Source: Desulfovibrio sp.
GTDB lineage: Bacteria > Desulfobacterota > Desulfovibrionia > Desulfovibrionales > Desulfovibrionaceae
Direction: 5' to 3'
Assembly (NCBI GenBank): GCA_017454325.1
Contig: JAFTDG010000114.1
Span: forward strand, 1 to 53,427
DNA length: 53,427 nt
Shown here: piece by piece, positions 7,634 to 15,500 of the stretch
Numbering within the stretch: the first letter of the stretch is position 1
How the letters are laid out: each line of letters begins with the position of its first letter
Translations under genes and position numbers: made by a program
The notes under the pieces: model-generated
What the model was told of the DNA's origin: nothing
The model's database searches: none
What the model saw: only the letters and a program-made list of their open reading frames with translations

Positions 7634-8056
7634 ATGAAGCTTTCCGCCAAAACAAAATATGCTGCTCGCATTCTGCTTTGTATGGCAAAGCAGGGGAACT
7701 TGGTGCCTGTCTCCTCCAGTTGGCTTTCTGCAAAGACAGAAATAAGCGCCCAATTTATAGAACAAATTCTGCGCCAACTGCGTATCGCGGGCATTACAGA
7801 TAGTGTGCGTGGAGCACGGGGAGGCCACATCCTTGTGCAAAAACCTCAGGATGTGACGTTTGGCACCATCCTGAAGGCCATGGAAGGCGGCATAGAATTA
7901 TCAAACTGTCTTGACTGCCCAGACTCTTGCGACCGCTGTCGCAAGTGCGCCATGCATAATGTGTGGGGGGAATTGCAACAATCGCTCTATAACGCTCTGG
8001 AGGCCATCACCCTTGACGATGTGCTCCGCAAATCATCACCCGATATGAGATGTTAG
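7634..8056 (+). CDS. Rrf2-family regulator with cluster-binding cysteines
   Basis: 140 residues. The winged helix spans about residues 1-70 (MKLSAKTKYAARILLCMAK, QFIEQILRQLRIAGITDSVRGARGGH). Five closely spaced cysteines follow at 92, 95, 99, 102 and 105 (CLDCPDSCDRCRKC), the place where IscR/NsrR/RsrR-type proteins bind an Fe-S cluster. It could sense redox state, iron, NO or oxygen. It diverges from the cysteine-poor paralog and lies 61 bp before the TmcA-like cytochrome on the same strand, so it probably controls that gene, this island, or both. The ATG at 7634 is preferred over a GTG two codons upstream. Confidence 0.88.
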   Translation: MKLSAKTKYAARILLCMAKQGNLVPVSSSWLSAKTEISAQFIEQILRQLRIAGITDSVRGARGGHILVQKPQDVTFGTILKAMEGGIELSNCLDCPDSCDRCRKCAMHNVWGELQQSLYNALEAITLDDVLRKSSPDMRC

Positions 8057-8117
8057 TTCCCCATATCTACAGTTAGTATAGACCTGAGACCAGCCGTTCT
8101 ACCCGCAGGAGAAAACC

Positions 8118-8567
8118 ATGAAATCCATACCTCTATTTTTGGTGCTACTTATAGTCCTCATGGGAAATAACACACTTGCACAGGCCAAAAATTTGGAAGA
8201 GACCATGCAAGCCCTCAGACAGCCTCTGCTGCTTGCAAACGGTACTGCACCGCGCATGCACGTTACCTTTTTACATACCGACCATAAGGGCATTACATGT
8301 ATGCATTGCCACCACAACATGAGTTCTGAGGGACGTTACGTACCATGTACCACCTGCCATTGTACTCCCGGGGTGCGTGAACGAGCTCCTATAAGCATGT
8401 TTATGGCTTTCCACGCCGGAGACAGCGCTCATTCCTGTATTGGCTGCCACAGACAACTTGTTGCAAAGGCCCCCGAAAAATATGCTCTTCCCTTCAGAGG
8501 ATGCCGGCCCTGCCACATGTCACCAGCCTCCCGTAAAGCCCTAAATGTCTCCAGGATAACGGAATAA
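8118..8567 (+). CDS. tmcA: Type II tetraheme cytochrome c3, TmcA-like
   Basis: 149 residues with signal peptide (about 1-23, cut after AQA) and four heme c sites: CMHCH (61-65), CTTCH (77-81), CIGCH (107-111) and CRPCH (129-133). VTFLHTDHKG supplies the distal histidines typical of class III. The stretch ERAPIS...FHAGD..HSCIGCHRQL resembles TmcA, the acidic type II c3 that takes electrons from type I c3 and hands them to the membrane-bound Tmc complex. It is periplasmic. AGGAG lies 9 nt before the ATG. The membrane genes that could receive its electrons begin 510 bp downstream, past a hairpin, rather than being directly joined as in the known tmcABCD operon. Confidence 0.8.
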   Translation: MKSIPLFLVLLIVLMGNNTLAQAKNLEETMQALRQPLLLANGTAPRMHVTFLHTDHKGITCMHCHHNMSSEGRYVPCTTCHCTPGVRERAPISMFMAFHAGDSAHSCIGCHRQLVAKAPEKYALPFRGCRPCHMSPASRKALNVSRITE

Positions 8568-8595
8568 ACAAGATCAATACCATCTCTCTAGACAC

Positions 8596-8630
8596 AAGGC
8601 CCGGCTTATTCTTGCGAATAGCCGGGCCTT
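8596..8630 (+). terminator. Strong hairpin after the TmcA-like gene
   Basis: AAGGCCCGGCT at 8596-8606 pairs with AGCCGGGCCTT at 8620-8630, extended by ATT/AAT inside. The following bases are GCCTCATC, not a T run, so classic termination is uncertain; it may protect the 3-prime end of the cytochrome message. Confidence 0.6.
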
Positions 8631-9076
8631 GCCTCATCAGTACCGCACCAGTTGCGATACCCTGAGGACTCTTCACTACCTTACGTATAAATAATACACG
8701 TTAGGTACACATAAGTAAATACTAAATAGAGTTATTTTAGAGGGCAGATTATATTCTCTTGCCCTATAGTTGCGTCCCAACCCAGTAAGAAGACTGCAGA
8801 GACGACGTTGCAATAAATAAATATTTATCAAAAAATTGTACTGTTTCAAATTATTATATAACAAATAAAATCTATATAATTTTAATTTATTTACTTTGCT
8901 TTTTCAGGAAATTTCAGCTAGGTTGAAAAAAGACCGTGCGTTCAGAAAAAGCAGCCTTTTTCGCCGGTCATTTGGCAAGGATTCAGGACAGTCAGACGCA
9001 TGACGGAGCACTGTGCCGGCCAAAAGGTCGCATTGTATGCCGTGAGCGCCATCTTGACCAACGGGAGTATCGCAGC
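8631..9076. other. Intergenic region with likely promoter of the second cytochrome b operon
   Basis: About 450 bp without a supported gene. 8670-8930 is very AT-rich and contains a TATAAT at 8875-8880 without a good -35. 8931-9076 returns to normal composition and is open in the frame of the next gene, but no ribosome site supports an earlier start. Confidence 0.4.
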
Positions 9077-10015
9077 ATGACCACTTTGTTTTATCTTCTC
9101 GGTTACCTTGCGGTAATCGGCTTCGTGGCCTTGGCCTACATGAAGATCAAATCCTACTACAAAGCCAGCCCTTTGCATGTACGCTGGGAACTGTATCCAG
9201 TTCCCCATGAGGGTGCTAAAGCGCAGTACGGCGGCAGCTTCATGGAAGAAAAAGAATGGTGGACAAAACCCCGCCATATTGAGCACATGGGTGACATCAT
9301 GGGCATCTTCAAAGAGGTGCTCTTCCTGCACGCCACCTTTGAGCACAATCTCAAACTCTGGGTGCGCACCTACCCCTTCCACCTGGGCATGTATCTGCTC
9401 ATGGGGGGTGTGATCATTCTTCTGGGCGGCACTGTGCTTGAAATTTTCGGCCTCTCCCCTGACAGCTGGCTCATGACAGTTATTGGTAATGTGCTCAATG
9501 CCTGTGCCCTGGCTGGCAACTTCTGCATCATTGTGGGCGGCTGTGCACTCATTCAGCGTCGTCTCGCCGATCCTGGCCTGCGCCGCTACAGCACCAAAGA
9601 ACATTATCTGAATCTCGGCTCCTTTGTCGTATTCGGCGTCTTCGGGCTGCTCGCTTGGCTTGCCAACCCCAGCTTCTACAGTCTGGCTCACGATTTTATG
9701 CACAATCTTCTCACCTTCAACTTTGCCTGCCTGAACAGCACTCTTTTCTGTCTGCATCTCCTGGTGGGCTTTTTATTGATGATTCTTATCCCCGTGACCA
9801 ACATGGGACATCTGATCATGAAGTACTGGATGTACCACGACATTCGCTGGGGTGATTCACCCACGGCCCAGGACGAAAAGAATCAGGGCAAGATTCCCGA
9901 CATCCTGCAGTACAAGACCACATGGGCCGCCGCCCATATAGCCGGTGACGGTCAAGCCAAAACCTGGCTTGAAGTGGCCACAACCAATCCCGCAGCCCCC
10001 AAGAAGGAAGACTAG
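9077..10015 (+). CDS. Cytochrome b membrane subunit (DsrM/NarI/TmcC-like)
   Basis: 312 residues. A hydrophobic N-terminal helix (about 2-20) is followed by a soluble segment and four further membrane spans, starting with FHLGMYLLMGGVIILLGGTV and ending with FCLHLLVGFLLMILIP. This is the layout of b-type quinol-oxidising subunits such as DsrM and NarI. Conserved-looking histidines (FHLG, LHLLVG, NMGHLI) may bind heme. The CCG iron-sulfur protein starts 10 bp downstream, so the two surely form a unit. Likely role: electron exchange between menaquinol or a periplasmic cytochrome and the cytoplasmic partner. With the TmcA-like gene upstream, TmcC is a good guess, but gene order differs from tmcABCD and no TmcD is seen. 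GGGAG precedes the start. Confidence 0.82.
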   Translation: MTTLFYLLGYLAVIGFVALAYMKIKSYYKASPLHVRWELYPVPHEGAKAQYGGSFMEEKEWWTKPRHIEHMGDIMGIFKEVLFLHATFEHNLKLWVRTYPFHLGMYLLMGGVIILLGGTVLEIFGLSPDSWLMTVIGNVLNACALAGNFCIIVGGCALIQRRLADPGLRRYSTKEHYLNLGSFVVFGVFGLLAWLANPSFYSLAHDFMHNLLTFNFACLNSTLFCLHLLVGFLLMILIPVTNMGHLIMKYWMYHDIRWGDSPTAQDEKNQGKIPDILQYKTTWAAAHIAGDGQAKTWLEVATTNPAAPKKED

Positions 10016-10025
10016 GGAGTCGACC

Positions 10026-11630
10026 ATGAAAAAAGATACCTTGCAGATAACCGATGTGTCCAATGTCGAAGGGCAGATGGTCAGCATCGACATCAACGAC
10101 CTGCCCAAACTGCCCATTGATGTGGCCCCCATGCCCTGGAAGCCTTTCACCGAAGAACAAAAAGCCAATACCGCATGTATTCTTGATGACGTGTGTGTGC
10201 TGAACATACCCAAGCCCAAAAACAAGGCTGAAGAAGAAGACCTGGTCAACAAGTTCATCAACGGCATGCGCAAGCTCTTCACCAAGGAAAACAACTGGAC
10301 CTGTCTTCCCATGCTGGAAACCAGTATGGATAACTGTGTACAGTGCAACTCCTGTTCCGAGGCCTGCCATCTGTACGAAATGTCCGGCTGCAATGAGATG
10401 TACCGCCCCAACTACCGTTCGGAAATCTTCCGCCGCATCTACAAGCAATATGTAAAAAAGGAACCCTTTGCCAAATGGCGCTATGGCGACATGAATCTCA
10501 ACTGGAAGACAGTTGTGCGCCTGGGCGAGCTGGCCTACCGTTGTAATTTGTGTCGACGTTGCGCCCAGACCTGTCCTATTGGCGTTGATAACGGTCTCAT
10601 TGCTCGCGAAATCCGCAAAATCTTCAGCCAGGAAATGGGCTTCTACCCGCCGGAACTGCATCAGAAGGGCACGGTCAACCAGATGAAGTGCGGTTCCTCC
10701 ACAGGCATGACTCCCGAGGTCGTCAAGGAAAACGTGGAGTTCATAGACGAAGATTATACAGAAATCACCGGCGTGGGCATTACCACTCCCTTTGACGTGA
10801 AGGGCGCGGATATCATGCTTCTGCACAATGCCGGTGAAATCATGGCCTGGCCTGAAAACGTGGCCGCATTTTCCCTGATTTTCCAGGAAGCCGGTCTCTC
10901 CTGGACACTTTCCAGCAAAGCCGTAGGCTATGATGGTGTAAACTACGGCGTGTTCTATGATGACGCACAGCTGGCCCGCATTGCCCTTGCCCACATGCAG
11001 GCCGCCAAGGAACTGGGCGTAAAAAAAATCGTCATCGGTGAATGCGGGCACGCTCACAAAGCCCTCACTGTTGTAGCTGACCGCGTTATTCCCTATGAGT
11101 ACCAGGTACCACGCGAGGGTTGCTATGTGACCCTGCGCGATATTATTATGTCTGGCCGACTGAAGCTCGATCCTGCGCGCAACGACTTTCCTGTGACGCT
11201 GCACGATCCCTGCAACATTGTGCGTCTCATGGGCATTGTGGAACCACAGCGCGAGATTCTGCGCAAAATTGCGCCCAAGTTCCGTGAAATGCCCTGTCAT
11301 GGGGTGGATAACTACTGCTGCGGCGGCGGTTCCGGCTTTGCCATCATGACACGTAACAATATTGAGCAGTGGCGCGGCAACATCTCCGGCCGCAAAAAGA
11401 TGTGGCAGATTTCAGAAGCCTTCAAGGAATGTCTGGGCCCTGAGACCCGCAAGTACATTTGTGCCCCATGTTCCAACTGCAAGGGACAGATCCGTGAGCT
11501 TCTCGAGGGGAACGATCTCTACACCAAGAACAATTTTGCCTATGGTGGCTTGGTGGAACTTATCGTCAACTGTATGGTCAACGTGAACCCTGGCTTCATC
11601 AAGTTTGAAGGCGAGGGCGAGGAAGAATAA
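10026..11630 (+). CDS. CCG-domain iron-sulfur protein (DsrK/TmcB/HmcF-like)
   Basis: 534 residues; start set by AGGGAG after the stop of the preceding gene. Cytoplasmic electron-transfer protein. Two 4Fe-4S motifs: Cys104/107/110/114 (CVQCNSCSEAC) and Cys173/176/179/183 (CNLCRRCAQTCP). The C-terminal half has GECGHAHK and the CCG set HDPCNIV...NYCCGGGSG...CAPCSNC, the HdrD-type catalytic-cluster signature. It is a longer paralog of the HmcF-like protein 3 kb upstream, with an extra N-terminal segment of about 90 residues. With the cytochrome b before it, it forms a DsrMK-like module that could reduce a cytoplasmic disulfide such as DsrC. It is followed by a clear terminator. Confidence 0.85.
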   Translation: MKKDTLQITDVSNVEGQMVSIDINDLPKLPIDVAPMPWKPFTEEQKANTACILDDVCVLNIPKPKNKAEEEDLVNKFINGMRKLFTKENNWTCLPMLETSMDNCVQCNSCSEACHLYEMSGCNEMYRPNYRSEIFRRIYKQYVKKEPFAKWRYGDMNLNWKTVVRLGELAYRCNLCRRCAQTCPIGVDNGLIAREIRKIFSQEMGFYPPELHQKGTVNQMKCGSSTGMTPEVVKENVEFIDEDYTEITGVGITTPFDVKGADIMLLHNAGEIMAWPENVAAFSLIFQEAGLSWTLSSKAVGYDGVNYGVFYDDAQLARIALAHMQAAKELGVKKIVIGECGHAHKALTVVADRVIPYEYQVPREGCYVTLRDIIMSGRLKLDPARNDFPVTLHDPCNIVRLMGIVEPQREILRKIAPKFREMPCHGVDNYCCGGGSGFAIMTRNNIEQWRGNISGRKKMWQISEAFKECLGPETRKYICAPCSNCKGQIRELLEGNDLYTKNNFAYGGLVELIVNCMVNVNPGFIKFEGEGEEE

Positions 11631-11656
11631 GGCTCACTGACGGACACGATTAGCAC

Positions 11657-11684
11657 AAGGGGAGGTCTCGGCCTCCCCTTTTTG
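11657..11684 (+). terminator. Rho-independent terminator of the cytochrome b / Fe-S operon
   Basis: AAGGGGAGG at 11657-11665 pairs with CCTCCCCTT at 11672-11680 over a 6-nt loop, followed by TTT. It separates the operon from the convergent gmhA. Confidence 0.9.
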
Positions 11685-11725
11685 CTTGCTAGAAACTGGG
11701 ATATGCCAAAAAGGTGTTGTTACAA

Positions 11726-12367
11726 CTACTGCTGGGTTTGTCCGCTGAAAAGAATATGTTCCACATCTGCGCACAACGCATGATAGATGGGTAAGTGTAA
11801 TTCTTGCACGAGAGCTGTTTCCGTTTCAGGTGCAGCAATACATATATCGGCAAGATCCGCCAGTGCACACGGACTTCTGCCTGTAAGACCAATAGTGCCG
11901 ACCCCAGTGGCCCGCGCTACACGTAGGGCGGCCAACACATTTGCTGAATTACCCGAGGTGCTCAAAGCCAACAGCACATCTCCTTCACGCCCCAGGGCAT
12001 AAACCTGCTGTGCAAAAACGTATTCAGGATTCACGTCGTTGGCAAAGGCTGTAGGCAAGGCTACGCCACCCACCAAAGAAATAGCCGGTATGCCTTGTTG
12101 TAATGCTGCCACAATCGCTTCAGGACAGCCGTTATCGCGCATACCCCGAACCTTCTCTGGCGGGAGCGGTCGCGGCAGGAGGAATGCCTTCATCAGCTCA
12201 CCCACAATATGCTCTGCATCTGCTGCACTGCCACCATTGCCGCAGGTCATTACCTTATTGCCTTTACGCACTGCCATCACAATCATATCCACCGCAGCTT
12301 CTATGGCGTCCATCTGCGGTGCAAGCTGTGGCAGACGCGCAATGCACCTGTCTACATACATACCCAT
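11726..12367 (-). CDS. gmhA: Phosphoheptose (sedoheptulose 7-phosphate) isomerase
   Basis: 213 residues of the SIS-domain family. It converts sedoheptulose 7-phosphate to D-glycero-D-manno-heptose 7-phosphate, the first step towards the heptose of the LPS inner core; cytoplasmic tetramer. Motifs: KVMTCGNGGSAADAEHIVGEL (phosphate binding), ALSTSGNSANVLAAL, GLTGRSPCALADLADICI and QELHLPIYHALCADVEH, which carries Glu and His residues used for metal binding and catalysis in GmhA. The segment VRGMRDNGCPEAIVAALQQG is slightly longer than in E. coli. Start chosen after AGGGGGTGG; an ATG six codons upstream is possible. It has its own promoter at 12403-12430. Confidence 0.95.
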   Translation of the reverse strand: MGMYVDRCIARLPQLAPQMDAIEAAVDMIVMAVRKGNKVMTCGNGGSAADAEHIVGELMKAFLLPRPLPPEKVRGMRDNGCPEAIVAALQQGIPAISLVGGVALPTAFANDVNPEYVFAQQVYALGREGDVLLALSTSGNSANVLAALRVARATGVGTIGLTGRSPCALADLADICIAAPETETALVQELHLPIYHALCADVEHILFSGQTQQ

Positions 12368-12402
12368 GGTCCACCCCCTAAACACCTATTCTGTTTCTAA
12401 AA

Positions 12403-12430
12403 ACTATAGCCCCCTGTATGCCTCAGTCAA
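12403..12430 (-). promoter_or_regulatory. Candidate sigma70 promoter of gmhA
   Basis: On the minus strand TTGACT (12430-12425), a 16-nt spacer and TATAGT (12408-12403). It lies about 36 bp before the gmhA start and fits both consensus boxes well. Confidence 0.65.
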
Positions 12431-12481
12431 GGCAGGGTTTCTCTGGTCAGACCACATATGACGACAGCAGTAAGACAAGGC

Positions 12482-12510
12482 TTGTCAGCAAGAGGTGTAA
12501 CGCGTAATAT
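12482..12510 (+). promoter_or_regulatory. Candidate sigma70 promoter of the alpha-2-macroglobulin gene
   Basis: TTGTCA at 12482-12487 and TAATAT at 12505-12510 with a 17-nt spacer. Predicted start near 12517, giving a leader of about 60 nt. Confidence 0.6.
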
Positions 12511-12576
12511 ATTATTTATTTTGTGTTTTATGCTCCTGTGGTAGATCACCAACGCAGCATTTTTGCGGAGGTCAAC

Positions 12577-15500
12577 ATGTCCATTTCTGGCAAACGATTG
12601 TTCCTTATAGTCCTTTCACTCCTCTCACTTTCCCTGTACGCTGCTGCACAGGCCAATGCAGACCCCGCTTATCGAATACCTATCACAAGCAATCCGCAAA
12701 TCGATCCCTGGCAACGCCACGATGGGCTGACCCTCACTCTTAGGCTTGACGAAGCCCGCTGCAAAAAGGACTACGGCAAAGACTGGTTTCGCCGTTGTGC
12801 TGCAGCACCCGCCGGTGAGGCAGGGAGTCTCGTTACTGGCGTGCGTATGACGCCGCATATCAACGGCACCTGGCGATGGATTGATGATGCTACAATGGAA
12901 TTTACCCCGACAAAAGGCACACTTGCCCCTGCCACACGCTATACCATTGATCTGACGAATGTTGCATTACCCGACCGTTTCTTCCTCAACCGCAAGGTAA
13001 GCTATACCACACTGCCCCAGGCTGTGCATGTGGGTAAGGAAACATTCTGGATAGACCCCTCCTCCAAGGGAGCACATGCCCTTTCCGTACCCCTGCGTTT
13101 TCTCTGGCCCGTCACCTCACGTAATATGGATACCCGCATCAATATAGCGCCCAGCGATACCAAGAGCGGCCTTTCCTTTGGTCCTACTCGTCTTGTCTGG
13201 AACGAACGGCGAGATGAAGTCGTTGTTACGGCACCCATCACCTCCCTGCCGGAGAACAATGCCGCCGCCAGAATCACGATTTCCGGCCTTCCGGCATTTT
13301 CCGTGGATGATGGCAAGTGTGTTGTGGCAAACCAGGGCAAGAACATGCCCAAGGACGTAACTTCGTCCTTCAGTGTTACCGGCAGTTCACGCATTATGGA
13401 TGTAAAGGACATCGTCATTCATCCCGCTTATGACGATAGTCTTAACAAAACCTATGAACTTGAAATAACCACCACATTACGCGTTCTGCCCAGCGAGCTG
13501 CTGCAAAGACTCACTCTCATTGAGCTGCCCCTCAAACTTTCTGACAGCGCGGGCAAGCCAGCAGACTGGACAAAAGTGCCTGCCATCAGCGCAGAGGACA
13601 TTCAAAAAGGAGCAAAACTCAAGGCTGAACTGCTACAGCCGGCAAACGAGCCCACGGACCGGTTGCACCTGCGTCTTTCTGCGGAAGCCGGGCGCGGTCT
13701 GCTTACCGCCGTGGACGAAGGGCTTCCCTCCATTGCCGGCCCGCGCACGGCCAAGGTGCGTCGATTCATCCTCAATGTACCTTCCCTCGGCAGAGAAGTG
13801 GGCTTCCTGCAGCCCGGCAATGTCCTAGCTTTGAGCGGCCAGCAAAAACTCGACATCTACGCCACGGGAGTCACTGAGATTCGCTGGCGTGCCGAGCGGG
13901 TACGCGATCCCTTCCTGGCACTGGCAGCAAAGGATTCCTCCTTTGAAGAACAGACTCTCGGCATGGATGTGATGGCCGAGGCTCTGGAAGGGCAGCTTAC
14001 TGTCCCCCCAAAGGCTCAGGGGGCAGCGTCTTTTCCTGTGCTGGATCTGGCCCCCCTGCTGCACAGCGACAAGGAACCCGTGCATGGCCTCATGCGCATG
14101 ACCCTTACTGGTTATGACGGCAAGAAAGAAATATGCCAGGATTCACGCTTACTGCTCATTACAGATCTTGGTCTTATCGTCAAGCAGACGGGTGACGGCG
14201 GCCGCACAGTATTTGTCCAGCATCTGGCCAAAGGCACGCCTGTGGGCGGTGCGGAAGTACGACTACTCGCGGTCAACGGCACAACCATCCAAAGCGCAGT
14301 GACCGACAGTCAGGGCCGTGCAGATCTCCCCCCAGCCGATTTCACGCGTGAAAAACGCCCAGTGGCCGTAGTGGCTCTGGGAAAGGCGAACAAAGGTCAG
14401 GATCTAGCCTGGATTTCACTGGATGACAGTCAGCGTCTTGTGGATTACAGCAATTTTGCTATTTCAGGACGTCATACGGCCAAGGACGGTCTCAGTGCCT
14501 CGGTATTCAGCCAGAGAGGACTCTACCTGCCTGGTGAAACCTTGCACTTTGGCTGTATTGTACGCCGCCATGACTGGAAAGCCCTACCCCCAGACCTGCC
14601 GCTGGAAGCGGTGCTCATCAACCCCACTGGTAAGGAAGTGCTACGTCAAGGTTTCACCGTAGGAAAGGACGGCTTGAACACCTTTGACTGGAAGAGCAGT
14701 GAAGATTCCCCTGTAGGTGCCTACCAGTTGGACATCCGTCTTGCAGGCGTCAAAAACACAAAATCCGAATCCGATGAGGTTGAGTCAAATGCTGCCGTGC
14801 TGGGCAGCACGCGTGTACGTGTGGAGGAATTTCAACCCGATACCTTGGCCCTGACCGCCGGTATTGGCCCGCAGCTACCCAAGGGCTGGATCCACACTGG
14901 CGTCAACGCTTCTGAAGTATGGGCGCAGGCCAAACTCGACAACCTCTACGGCGAGCCTGCAGCCAACCACCGCGTAAAGGCCGTGCTGCAGATACAGAAG
15001 GGACGTCTTACGTTCCCCGGTTTTGAAGACTACACCTTTTATGAGGCGCCCGGTTTTGAAGGCGAAGATCTTACTCTTGACCTGCCAGACGGCTATACAG
15101 ACCAGAAGGGGACAGTGCGCTTTGCTCTGCCCTTGGGACGTCTGCAAACGGGCACTCTGCGTGGCGCGGTACTGCTGGAGGGTTTTGAGCCTGCAGGCGG
15201 CCGGGCGGTAACCCGCCGCATTGAGACCTTGTTTTCTCCAATGGAAGTAGCTCTTGGCTATAAACCCGAGAACGGTGCCAACAATCTGGACTACATTCCT
15301 CAAAATGCCAGTGCTGCCCTGCGTCTTCTGGCCCTCAACAACGATCTTGCCCCCATGAATCTTCCCAAGATGGAAGCCGTTTTTTCAGCCCGACGCTATG
15401 TGAACAGCCTTGTAACAGACTCGCGGGGTGCCTATCGTTACGAAGCCACGCCCGTGGATACTGAACTCTCACGTACCACGGTAGAACTCAGTGCGCAGGG

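Noticed and set aside
8942-9757. 271-residue frame opposite the cytochrome b gene
   Set aside because: Composition is not protein-like for this strand, there is no ribosome site, and the sense gene is well supported.
9816-11300. 494-residue frame opposite the CCG iron-sulfur gene
   Set aside because: Long antisense frames arise from codon bias here; the sense strand has complete Fe-S motifs and a ribosome site, the antisense has neither.
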